The position numbers were made by a program, and so were the translations under genes. The notes beneath the pieces are model-generated. The model did not search any database. It was not told the DNA's origin and was given only the letters and a program-made list of their open reading frames with translations. This document shows, piece by piece, positions 9,296-16,777 of a stretch of 64,000 nucleotides of DNA; position 1 is the stretch's first letter, and each line of letters begins with the position of its first letter. This DNA comes from Phytohabitans aurantiacus (lineage in GTDB: Bacteria > Actinomycetota > Actinomycetes > Mycobacteriales > Micromonosporaceae): NCBI RefSeq assembly GCF_027923225.1, contig NZ_BSDI01000026.1, forward strand, positions 54,266-118,265. The letters run 5' to 3'.

Positions 9296-9341
9296 GCGGT
9301 GCGCGGTGCGCGGTGCGCGGTGCGCGGTGCGCGGTGCGCGG
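9296..9341 (+). repeat. 7-bp tandem repeat (GCGCGGT)n
   Basis: About six consecutive copies of the heptamer GCGCGGT sit between two copies of the hairpin repeat. A shorter, degenerate stretch of the same heptamer lies around 9156-9175. Confidence 0.85.
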
Positions 9342-9342
9342 C

Positions 9343-9418
9343 GATCAAGGCCATTCGCATGGATCAAGGGCAAATACACGCGGAAAAGAGATCCAACCAC
9401 GTGCATACGCCCTTGATC
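9343..9418 (+). repeat. 76-bp hairpin repeat, copy 2
   Basis: Half copy at 9343-9361 and 57-bp palindrome at 9362-9418, nearly identical to the copy at 9208. The sequence that follows (9419-9465, containing GTGGCGACACGCCG) and then a right half copy repeat the order seen after the copy at 28214. Confidence 0.9.
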
Positions 9419-9465
9419 GGCGGAAGCGGCGTGGCGACACGCCGTCACGGGCTGGCCTGGGGACG

Positions 9466-9511
9466 GACGTGCGCGGAGAAGAGATCCAAGCGCGTGCGTT
9501 TGCCCTTGATC
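9466..9511 (+). repeat. right-half copy of the hairpin repeat
   Basis: Carries the centre and right arm (GAGATCCAAGCGCGTGCG, ending CCCTTGATC) but lacks the GATCAAGGG left arm. It matches the partial copy at 28345-28382 in position relative to the preceding full copy. Confidence 0.8.
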
Positions 9512-9528
9512 GGCGGGCAGGACAGGGC

Positions 9529-9694
9529 GGTTCCGAGCTGCCGCGGCGTTCGTCGTGGGCTAGGCCGTTGCTCCCGCGGCCGCACCCTCCGCGCTTCACA
9601 GGCACCCCCGGGGGTGGCTTGTGGGAACGCGGAGAGTGCGGCCGCGGGAGCAGCGCGCCTGGAGCGCGGCGGACATCGCGGCAGCTCAAAACCG
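9529..9694. repeat. 166-bp imperfect inverted repeat
   Basis: The two halves (9529-9609 and 9610-9694) are near reverse complements: GAGCTGCCGCG outer arms at 9535 and 9678, GCTCCCGCGGCCGCAC blocks at 9570 and 9638, and a perfect centre CACCCCCGGGGGTG at 9603-9616. It is unrelated in sequence to the 57-bp hairpin family and ends about 38 bp before the phosphotransferase gene. It could be a MITE-like element or a very long hairpin. Confidence 0.8.
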
Positions 9695-9731
9695 GTTCTG
9701 AACCTGACCCGCGGCTGTCTAGGCTCGCGGG

Positions 9732-10646
9732 ATGCGGATGCACGCGGACCAGCTGACCGTGTCGCTGGAGACCGTTCGGGGGCTGGTGCATGACCAGTTT
9801 CCGCGGTGGCGCGGCCTCGCGATCCGGGGCGTCGCCTCGGAGGGGACGGTCAACGCCATTTTCCGCCTCGGTGACGGGCTCGCGGCGCGGCTGCCGCTTC
9901 AGCCCGGCGAGGTCGAGGCCACGCGGCGGTGGCTGCGGGCCGAGGCGGAGGCGGCGGGCGAGTTGGCCGGCCGCACCCGGTTTCCGACGCCCGAGCCGGT
10001 CGCGCTCGGCGAGCCCGGGTCGGGCTATCCGCTGCCGTGGTCGGTGCAGACCTGGGTGCCGGGGACCCCGGCCACCGCGGACGACCCGGCGGAATCGACG
10101 GCGTTCGCCCACGACCTGGCCGAGTTTATCGCGGACGTGCGCGCGATCGACACCCGCGGCCGGACGTTCCGCGGCGGTGGCAGGGGCGGCGAGCTGCGGT
10201 CGCACGAGGCTTGGGTAGAAACGTGCCTGCGAAATAGCGAAGGGCTCCTCGACGTCGACACTCTCCGTCGATTGTGGACGGACATGCGAAATCTGCCACG
10301 CGGGGACTCCCCTGATGTGATGGCCCACCGCGATCTGATACCCGGAAACGTCCTGGTGTCGGGCGGACGCCTGGCGGGGGTCCTCGATGTCGGCGGCTTC
10401 GGGCCGGCGGATCCGGCGCTCGACCTCGTCGGCGCCTGGCACCTGCTGGACAGCGGGCCTCGGCGGGCGCTGCGCGCCGCCCTCGGCTGCGACGACGGCG
10501 AATGGCTGCGCGGGCGGGCGTGGGCTTTCGTGCAGGCGATCGGCGTGGTCTGGTACTACGAGCGCAGCAACCCGACGATGAGCCGGATGGGCCGGCGCAC
10601 CCTGGCTCGCGTCGCCGCGGACGCCTGTGTTGGCCGGCACTTGTGA
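9732..10646 (+). CDS. aminoglycoside phosphotransferase-family kinase
   Basis: A 304-residue protein of the APH/choline-kinase-like fold. The catalytic loop VMAHRDLIPGNVLV (Asp and Asn of the Brenner motif) lies near residues 196-209 and the metal-binding Asp is in VLDVGGFGPADPALDL. The family phosphorylates small molecules or antibiotics; the substrate here cannot be read from sequence. It stands alone downstream of a repeat field, and its stop codon overlaps a LacI-type palindrome that belongs to the next gene. Confidence 0.82.
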   Translation: MRMHADQLTVSLETVRGLVHDQFPRWRGLAIRGVASEGTVNAIFRLGDGLAARLPLQPGEVEATRRWLRAEAEAAGELAGRTRFPTPEPVALGEPGSGYPLPWSVQTWVPGTPATADDPAESTAFAHDLAEFIADVRAIDTRGRTFRGGGRGGELRSHEAWVETCLRNSEGLLDVDTLRRLWTDMRNLPRGDSPDVMAHRDLIPGNVLVSGGRLAGVLDVGGFGPADPALDLVGAWHLLDSGPRRALRAALGCDDGEWLRGRAWAFVQAIGVVWYYERSNPTMSRMGRRTLARVAADACVGRHL

Positions 10647-10655
10647 AATGTTTCA
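10644..10655. promoter_or_regulatory. LacI-family operator candidate upstream of the LacI gene
   Basis: TGAAA-TG-TTTCA, a 12-bp inverted repeat matching the general TGAAAnnTTTCA pattern of LacI-family operators. It is about 158 bp before the regulator's ATG and overlaps the stop codon of the preceding gene. Autoregulation is the natural inference. Confidence 0.45.
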
Positions 10656-10812
10656 ATCTGCGCGTACGATTCGCTGCACTTCCGCCGCTGGGCCCTAGAG
10701 CGCACGTGGCGTAAGAGTTCTGGTCAGCCCGAGCCACGCAGCCCGGTTGCGGCTTCGACGCCGGTGCCTCCGTGTGCTGTCACGTTTTAAGCGCGGACCG
10801 AGGAGCGAGGGC

Positions 10813-11853
10813 ATGGTATTGATGGCCGCTGGAGGCGCCACGCGGCCGGCGAGCGTAAAGGACGTCGCCGCCGCGGCGGGCGTGTCGGTGGGCACCGTAT
10901 CCAATGTCCTGAATCGTCCCGAACGGGTCAGCGGGCGCACCAGGGCGAGGGTCCAGCAGGCGATGCGCGAGCTCGGCTTCGTGCGCAACGAGTCCGCCCG
11001 CCAGTTGCGCGCCGGTCACAGCCGGGTGCTCGCGTACGTGATGCTCGACGCGACCAACCCGTTCTTCACCGACGTGGCGCGCGGAATCGAAGACGTCGCT
11101 GAGCTGGCCGACCTCGCGGTGTTCATCTGCAACAGCGACCAGCGTGCCGAGCGCGAGCGGTCGTACCTGACCCGGCTCAAGGAGCAGCGCGTCCAAGGCG
11201 TACTGATAACGCCGGTGGACGCTGACGATCCCGCCTTGGGCGACCTCGCCCAGCACGGCACCCCGGTGGTCTTCGTCGATCGCACCGTCGCCGGCGGCAG
11301 GTGCTGCTCGGTGGCGGTCGACGACGTGCTCGGCGGGCGCCTGGCGGCCGACCACCTGCTCGATCTCGGGCACGAGCGGATCGCGTACATCGGCGGTCCG
11401 GAGCGGATCGGGCAGGTGCGCGACCGGCGCGAGGGTGCCGGGCACGCGCTGGTGGCCGCGGGCCGCTCGCGCGACGACCTGGTGGTGGTGGAGACCGAGG
11501 CGCTGACCGTCGCGGAGGGCCGCGGCGCGGGTGCGCGGATCGCCGGCATGGCCCGCAGGACGCGGCCGACGGCGGCGGTGTGCGCGAACGACCTGCTGGC
11601 GCTCGGCCTGCTGCAGGAGTGCGTCAGCCTGGGGATCAGCGTGCCCGACGACCTGGCCATCGTCGGTTACGACGACATCGACTTCGCCGCTGCCGCCGCT
11701 GTACCCCTCACGTCGGTGCGGCAGCCCCGGCGGCAGCTCGGACGCACCGCCGCCGAGCTGCTGATCGACGAGGCGACAAACCCCTACCACCGGCATCAGC
11801 AGGTGCTTTTCACGCCGGAGCTGGTCGCGCGGGCCACCACCCGGCAACGATGA
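10813..11853 (+). CDS. LacI-family transcriptional regulator of the rhamnogalacturonan island
   Basis: A 346-residue repressor. The N-terminal LacI helix-turn-helix (about 14-35: VKDVAAAAGVSVGTVSNVLN) is followed by a periplasmic-binding-like sensor domain (about 70-340). The ATG at 10813 has AGGAG 8 bases upstream; the longer open frame adds an Arg-rich leader and is rejected. It heads a same-strand run of DUF1961, YesL, Lpl-type transporter and YetA-like genes, so it most likely senses a pectin-derived sugar and controls that run. Confidence 0.9.
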   Translation: MVLMAAGGATRPASVKDVAAAAGVSVGTVSNVLNRPERVSGRTRARVQQAMRELGFVRNESARQLRAGHSRVLAYVMLDATNPFFTDVARGIEDVAELADLAVFICNSDQRAERERSYLTRLKEQRVQGVLITPVDADDPALGDLAQHGTPVVFVDRTVAGGRCCSVAVDDVLGGRLAADHLLDLGHERIAYIGGPERIGQVRDRREGAGHALVAAGRSRDDLVVVETEALTVAEGRGAGARIAGMARRTRPTAAVCANDLLALGLLQECVSLGISVPDDLAIVGYDDIDFAAAAAVPLTSVRQPRRQLGRTAAELLIDEATNPYHRHQQVLFTPELVARATTRQR

Positions 11854-11867
11854 GGAGTCCCCGGAGC

Positions 11868-12506
11868 ATGACGTACCACAACCCGCTCGCCTCACCGGAC
11901 GACCTCGCCGGGTTCCGGCTGGAGGGCGACGGCGCGATGTCGTTTCCGAGGGGGCGGCTGAGGCTGGAGAGCCTGCGCCCGCCCGAAGACGGCCAGGACG
12001 CGAACGTCGTGCTGTGGTGCCCGCGCGACTTCGGCCCGAACGTCAGGGTGGAATGGGACTTCTGGCCGATACACGAGCCGGGCCTGTGCATCTTCTTCTT
12101 CCACGCGCGAGGTCGTGAGGGCGAGGACCTGTTCGACCTCGCACCGCGCACAGGGCGTTACGAGCAGTACCACCACGGTGACCTGGACGCCTACCACGTG
12201 TCGTACTTCCGCCGGATGTGGCCCTCGGAGCGGAAGTTACACACCTGCAATCTGCGCAAGAGCTACGGCTTCCATCTGGTCGCGCAAGGGCCGGACCCGC
12301 TGCCGGCGGTGCTCGACGCGCAGGGCCCGTACCCGGTGCGCCTCACTGTCCACAGTGGTGATATCACGTTCGAGATCGCGGATCTGGTGTCGTTTCAGTG
12401 GCGCGACGACTCTCCGCTGCCCGGCGGCAAGGTCGGATTCCGGCAGATGGCACCCATGATCGGCGAGTACGCGAACCTCCGTGTCACGGAGCTTGAGACC
12501 CGCTAG
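11868..12506 (+). CDS. DUF1961 family protein (YesU-like)
   Basis: A 212-residue protein of the DUF1961/YesU type, a concanavalin-like beta-sandwich family found in pectin utilisation loci. Visible features are the start MTYHNPLASPDDLAGFRLEGDG, the aromatic run VEWDFWPIHEPGLCIFFFHA and the conserved YHHGDLDAYHVSYFRRM. It has no signal peptide, so it probably acts on imported oligosaccharides in the cytoplasm. It begins 14 bases after the LacI gene with GGAG before the ATG, so the two are likely co-transcribed. Confidence 0.8.
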   Translation: MTYHNPLASPDDLAGFRLEGDGAMSFPRGRLRLESLRPPEDGQDANVVLWCPRDFGPNVRVEWDFWPIHEPGLCIFFFHARGREGEDLFDLAPRTGRYEQYHHGDLDAYHVSYFRRMWPSERKLHTCNLRKSYGFHLVAQGPDPLPAVLDAQGPYPVRLTVHSGDITFEIADLVSFQWRDDSPLPGGKVGFRQMAPMIGEYANLRVTELETR

Positions 12507-12524
12507 GGAAGCCCTTTCCGGGCG

Positions 12525-12553
12525 TTGACATTGAGACGATTCAGGGCTACGTT
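12525..12553 (+). promoter_or_regulatory. sigma-70-type promoter of the YesL-Lpl operon
   Basis: TTGACA (12525-12530), a 17-base spacer, then TACGTT (12548-12553), 49 bp before the DUF624 GTG start. The same hexamers with the same spacing precede the second sugar ABC operon at 56921-56949. Confidence 0.65.
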
Positions 12554-12590
12554 CGCACCACATTTCGATCCCGTTAACCGCTCGTCTCAA
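12531..12590. promoter_or_regulatory. split inverted repeat flanking the promoter
   Basis: TTGAGACGA (12531-12539, inside the promoter spacer) and its exact reverse complement TCGTCTCAA (12582-12590, just before the start codon) are 42 bases apart. They could be two operator half sites or a leader stem enclosing the transcription start. Confidence 0.4.
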
Positions 12591-12601
12591 GGCAGGCCCC
12601 G

Positions 12602-13255
12602 GTGCAGCGACGAGTTTCACCCCCCATCTTCGCCCCACCTGGTGCGAAGACCTCGCCCAACTGGGCGATCAGGCTTTACGAGGCGGCCGACGAGGTGGCC
12701 TGGGCGGCCAAGCTCAACGTGTTCTGGATCCTCTTCACGCTGGCCGGTGGCGTGCTGTTCGGCGTCGGCCCGGCCACGGTCGCGGCGTACACGCTGGCTC
12801 GCCGTCGGGCCATGGGTGAATCGTTTCGTTCTTGGCCGGAGTTCGTCTCCGCGTACCGCCGGGAGTTCGTGCGCGGCAGCGTCCTGGTCCTCCCGCTGGC
12901 CGCGGTGATCGGCCTGCTGGTCACCAACTACCACGCCTTCCCGGCCTTGCGGCTCCCCATCGCCGTGGCGCTCGGGTTCCTGGTCGTGATCGCGGCGTAC
13001 GCGCTGCCGATGGCCGTCCACTACGACCTGCGGACCCCGCGGTTGTTCCCCAAGGCTTCCCTGTTCGCCCTCACCCGTCCGGCCTCGTCCGTACTGCTGC
13101 TGTTCGTCTTCACAGCGGTCGTGTTCGTGTCCACGACGTTCCCGTTCCTCGTGCTGGTGCTCGCCGTTGGCGGCTGGATCCAGCTCGACACCTGGCTTTG
13201 CCTGCGCTTCTTTGCCGAGAACGAGGCGAAACTTCACGCGAAAGGAATCTCATGA
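12602..13255 (+). CDS. DUF624/YesL-family membrane protein
   Basis: A 217-residue integral membrane protein with five hydrophobic segments (about 40-62, 94-112, 118-138, 160-178, 181-200). The family (YesL in Bacillus) accompanies Lpl-type carbohydrate importers, and its exact role is not known. The GTG at 12602 lies just after AAGG and 49 bp downstream of a good promoter. The stop overlaps the start of the solute-binding gene (ATGA), so translation is coupled. Confidence 0.83.
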   Translation: MQRRVSPPIFAPPGAKTSPNWAIRLYEAADEVAWAAKLNVFWILFTLAGGVLFGVGPATVAAYTLARRRAMGESFRSWPEFVSAYRREFVRGSVLVLPLAAVIGLLVTNYHAFPALRLPIAVALGFLVVIAAYALPMAVHYDLRTPRLFPKASLFALTRPASSVLLLFVFTAVVFVSTTFPFLVLVLAVGGWIQLDTWLCLRFFAENEAKLHAKGIS

Positions 13256-14793
13256 AAATACCGAAGGGACGGCGGCTCGCCGCTGCCACGCTTGCCGTGA
13301 GCACAGCCATGACCCTCGCCGCCTGCGGTGAGGATGAGCCGAAGGCGGCCTCCTTCGACACCATCACGGTGATGACCCGCCTGTTCGGCACCGCGCCGGA
13401 CCCGAATGGCGAGATGCAGCAGGCCATCCAGAAGGTGGTCGGCAAGAAGCTCGACATCACCTGGGTACCCAACGCGGACTACGGCGAGAAGCTCAACGTC
13501 ACGCTCGCGTCGAACAACATCCCCGACCTGCTGGTCGCCGACGAGAAGGCCCCGGCCTTCGTCCAGGCCGCCACGGCCGGCGCCTTCTGGGACCTGACGG
13601 ACAAGCTCGACAAGTACCCGAACCTCAAGCCGGCGAGCGAGCGGGTCGGGCTCAACTCCTCGATCAACGGCAAGATCTTCGGCATCTACCGGGTGCGGCC
13701 GGAGCTCCGGTCGGCCGTGATGATCCGCAAGGACTGGCTGGCGAAGGTCGGCCTGCAGGAACCGCAGTCGGTCGACGACCTGTACAACGTCGCGAAGGCG
13801 TTCACCGAGCAGGACCCGGACGGCAACGGCAAGAAGGACACGTACGGCCTGATCATCCCGAAGTGGCCCGGCTTCTACGCCAGCTCCAGCCCGTACGACA
13901 CGATGGAGACCTGGTTCGGCGCCCCCAACGGCTGGGGTGAGCGGGGCGGCAAGCTGGTGCCCGGCTTCGACACCGAAGAGTTCATCCAGGCCAACCGCTT
14001 CCTGAAGAAGTGGATCGACGAGGGCCTTGTCAACAAGGACTTCGCCACGCTCGACAGCGCCAACTGGAACGACCCGTTCGTCCAGGGCAAGGGCGGCATC
14101 ATCATCGACGTCAACGTCCGCGGCACCGACCTCTCGGTCCGCATGAAGGACAAGAACCCCAAGGACTTCGACAAGGTGACGATGGTCGGCAACCTGAAGA
14201 GGTCCGACGGCCAGAAGTTCTCGCTGCCCTTCACCGGCTACAACAACGTCGTCGCCATCTCGAAGCAGCGGATCCGCACCGAGGACCAGCTGGATGACGT
14301 CCTCTCGGCGCTGGACAAGATGCAGGGCAAGGAGGGCTCCGCCCTGCTGAGCAACGGCATCGAGGGCCGCAACTACAAGCTCGAAGACGGCAAGGCCGTG
14401 CTGATCAACCAGGACGACCCCGCGGTCAAGATCGTCCAGAACGACGTGGACAAGGCGTTCATCCAGCTCGGCACCCGGGCCAGCGTCGGCCTCGGCCAGT
14501 ACCCGTTCAAGTACCCGGACGAGCCCACGCAGAAGCTGTTCGACCTGCGCGACACGCTGATGAAGGAAGACCTGAAGACCGCGGTCTACAACCCGGCGCT
14601 CCCGGTCATCGCGCCGACCCAGGTCCAGAAGGGACAGACGCTCAACCTGATCGTCCCGGACGCGCGCATCAAGTTCCTGTCCGGCGCGATCACCGAAGAG
14701 CAGCTGCGCGCCGAGATCAAGCGCTGGTACAGCAGCGGTGGCACCGAGGTGGCCCAGGAGACCAACGACCTGGTGTCCAAGCTTCCCAAGTAA
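13252..14793 (+). CDS. sugar ABC transporter solute-binding lipoprotein (LplA-like)
   Basis: A 513-residue lipoprotein. Its signal peptide ends in LAAC with the lipidated C25, followed by the bacterial type 1 solute-binding fold. The length (over 500) and the pairing with LplB/LplC-like permeases and YesL match the Lpl/YtcQ group that captures complex oligosaccharides outside the membrane. The ATG overlaps the DUF624 stop by 4 bases. No ATPase gene is nearby; such importers commonly use a shared MsiK-type ATPase in actinobacteria (family knowledge). Confidence 0.92.
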   Translation: MKIPKGRRLAAATLAVSTAMTLAACGEDEPKAASFDTITVMTRLFGTAPDPNGEMQQAIQKVVGKKLDITWVPNADYGEKLNVTLASNNIPDLLVADEKAPAFVQAATAGAFWDLTDKLDKYPNLKPASERVGLNSSINGKIFGIYRVRPELRSAVMIRKDWLAKVGLQEPQSVDDLYNVAKAFTEQDPDGNGKKDTYGLIIPKWPGFYASSSPYDTMETWFGAPNGWGERGGKLVPGFDTEEFIQANRFLKKWIDEGLVNKDFATLDSANWNDPFVQGKGGIIIDVNVRGTDLSVRMKDKNPKDFDKVTMVGNLKRSDGQKFSLPFTGYNNVVAISKQRIRTEDQLDDVLSALDKMQGKEGSALLSNGIEGRNYKLEDGKAVLINQDDPAVKIVQNDVDKAFIQLGTRASVGLGQYPFKYPDEPTQKLFDLRDTLMKEDLKTAVYNPALPVIAPTQVQKGQTLNLIVPDARIKFLSGAITEEQLRAEIKRWYSSGGTEVAQETNDLVSKLPK

Positions 14794-14800
14794 CGATGTC

Positions 14801-14833
14801 GAAGGGGCCCGGTCGACAGAGCCGGGCCCCTTC
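14801..14833 (+). terminator. intercistronic hairpin (attenuator)
   Basis: Perfect 12-bp stem (14801-14812 against 14822-14833, GAAGGGGCCCGG) with a 9-base loop, between the binding-protein and first permease genes. Partial termination or 3' end protection here would give more binding protein than permease. Confidence 0.6.
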
Positions 14834-14856
14834 CCTCTCCTCGATGGGAGGCCGCT

Positions 14857-15846
14857 GTGGCCACCGATCTGGTTCCCGGCGTGGCGCCGGACACGCCGAA
14901 AACCCAGCCACGGGTCCCGCGCGTCACCCGCAAGAGTCCCGCCCGCCGCCTGGCGCTGCTACTGCGGCACCGCTGGCTGTACCTGATGCTCCTGCCGGGC
15001 GTGGTGTACTTCCTGGTCTTCAAGTACTGGCCGATGTACGGCCTCCACATCGCCTTCAAGGACTACATCCCGTTCCTCGGCTACTCGGGTAGCCCGTGGG
15101 TAGGGCTGAAGCACTTCGAGGAGCTGTTCACCGGCGGCGACTTCAGCCGCCTCATGACGAACACCCTGATCCTGGCGCTGCTCACCATCGTGTTCGTCTT
15201 CCCGGCGCCGATCGTGGTGGCCCTGCTGCTCAACGAGTTGCGCGTCAACATCGTCAAGCGTTCGGTGCAGTCGCTGATCTACATCCCGCACTTCCTGTCC
15301 TGGACGATCGTGGCTTCGCTGACGTACCTGCTGTTCTCCGCGGACTTCGGGGTGCTCGCCGGCTACATCAACGACATCTTCGGCGGGCAGCGCACGGACT
15401 ACGTGGCCCAGGAGGAGTGGTTCCGGCCGCTCATCATCCTGCAGCTGCTGTGGAAGCAGACCGGCTGGGGCACCATCATCTACCTGGCGGCACTGGCCAG
15501 TGTGGACACTCAGCTGTACGAGGCGGCCCGGGTCGACGGCGCGGGCCGGTGGCGCCAGCTGTGGCACATCACGCTGCCGGCGATCCGGCCGGCGATCGTG
15601 GTGATGGCCATCCTGACCTCCGGCAACATCATGGACACCGGGTTCGAGCAGATCTGGCTCATGACATCGTCGCTGAACCGCTCGGTGGCGGAGGTCTTCG
15701 ACACCTACGTGTACTACGTCGGCATCAGCCAGGGCGCCTTCAGCTACGGCACCGCGGTGGGGCTGTTCAAGGGCGTGGTCGGTGTGTTCCTGATCGTCGG
15801 CTCGAACTGGCTGGCCAAGCGCCTCGGCCAGCGCGGGCTCTACTGA
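14857..15846 (+). CDS. sugar ABC transporter permease (LplB-like)
   Basis: Inner-membrane permease of 329 residues with six hydrophobic segments. The EAA loop that contacts the ATPase is EAARVDGAGRWRQLWHITLP near residue 225. The N-terminal motif KYWPMYGLHIAFKDY is typical of LplB/YtdP-type permeases. GTG start at 14857 with GGGAGG upstream. It forms a channel with the next gene product. Confidence 0.92.
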   Translation: MATDLVPGVAPDTPKTQPRVPRVTRKSPARRLALLLRHRWLYLMLLPGVVYFLVFKYWPMYGLHIAFKDYIPFLGYSGSPWVGLKHFEELFTGGDFSRLMTNTLILALLTIVFVFPAPIVVALLLNELRVNIVKRSVQSLIYIPHFLSWTIVASLTYLLFSADFGVLAGYINDIFGGQRTDYVAQEEWFRPLIILQLLWKQTGWGTIIYLAALASVDTQLYEAARVDGAGRWRQLWHITLPAIRPAIVVMAILTSGNIMDTGFEQIWLMTSSLNRSVAEVFDTYVYYVGISQGAFSYGTAVGLFKGVVGVFLIVGSNWLAKRLGQRGLY

Positions 15847-15859
15847 GGAGGCTCGTGCC

Positions 15860-16777
15860 ATGGCAGTCATGAAGGCCACCACGGGCCGCCGCAAAAGCTC
15901 CGTCCGCCACTACGACTCGGTCAGCAGCCGGGTGTTCGACGTCGTCAACGTGCTCATCCTGCTGTCGCTCGCGGCCATCACGCTGCTGCCGCTGCTCTAC
16001 GTGCTCGCGGGCTCGTTCGCGTCCGAGGGCGAGATCGACTCGCGGCCGTTTTTCCTGTGGCCGGAGAATTTCGTCACCAACGCGTACGACTACATGTTCG
16101 CCGGTGACACGTTCATCCGCGCGCTGCTCACCACCATCATTGTCACGCTCGTCGGCACGGTGATCCAGGTGGCGCTGACGCTCACGATGGCGTACCCGCT
16201 GTCGAAGCGGCACCTGCCGGGCCGGGTCTTCGTCATCAACCTGGTCCTGTTCACGCTGGTGTTCAGCGGCGGCATGATCCCGACCTACCTGGTGGTGCGC
16301 GAGCTCGGACTGCTCGACAGCTACTGGGCGCTGATCCTGCCGCTGGCCATCAACCCCTTCTACCTGCTGATCGTCAAGGCGTTCTTCCAGGAGATGCCGG
16401 AGGCCCTCGAAGAGGCGGCGCGGATCGACGGCTGCAACGAGATCGGCGTGTTCTGGCGCATCGTGCTGCCGCTGTCCAAGCCCGTCATCGCGACGTTCTC
16501 GCTGTTCTACGCGGTCGCCATCTGGAACGACTACATGTCGCCGCTGCTCTACATCAACGATGAGGAGAAGTGGACACTCCAGGTGCTGGTGCGCCAGATC
16601 ACCGCGCCGAACGCCGACACGGCGAACATGCTGGGCACGCAGTCCGACGCCTTCTTCCCTGAGCAGGGGCTGAAGTTCGCCGTCATCGTGCTCGCGACGG
16701 TGCCCATCCTGCTGGTGTATCCGTTCCTGCAGAAGCACTTCGCGAAGGGCGTCCTGATCGGGTCGGTCAAGGAGTGA
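15860..16777 (+). CDS. sugar ABC transporter permease (LplC/YtcP-like)
   Basis: Second permease subunit, 305 residues, six membrane segments and an EAA loop (EAARIDGCNEIGVFWRIVLP near residue 190). The ATG at 15860 follows GAGGAG and lies 13 bases after the LplB-like stop. Its stop overlaps the GTG of the lyase gene (GTGA), tying import and degradation into one operon. Confidence 0.92.
   Translation: MAVMKATTGRRKSSVRHYDSVSSRVFDVVNVLILLSLAAITLLPLLYVLAGSFASEGEIDSRPFFLWPENFVTNAYDYMFAGDTFIRALLTTIIVTLVGTVIQVALTLTMAYPLSKRHLPGRVFVINLVLFTLVFSGGMIPTYLVVRELGLLDSYWALILPLAINPFYLLIVKAFFQEMPEALEEAARIDGCNEIGVFWRIVLPLSKPVIATFSLFYAVAIWNDYMSPLLYINDEEKWTLQVLVRQITAPNADTANMLGTQSDAFFPEQGLKFAVIVLATVPILLVYPFLQKHFAKGVLIGSVKE

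Noticed and set aside
7904..9448. A 514-codon reverse open frame over the oxidoreductase gene and repeats
   Set aside because: It is the complement of a clear flavoprotein and runs through palindromic repeats; Gly/Arg-rich with no family features.
9131..9793. Forward open frame through the repeat field
   Set aside because: Its residues come from translated hairpin repeats and the tandem heptamer; it also overlaps the phosphotransferase start.
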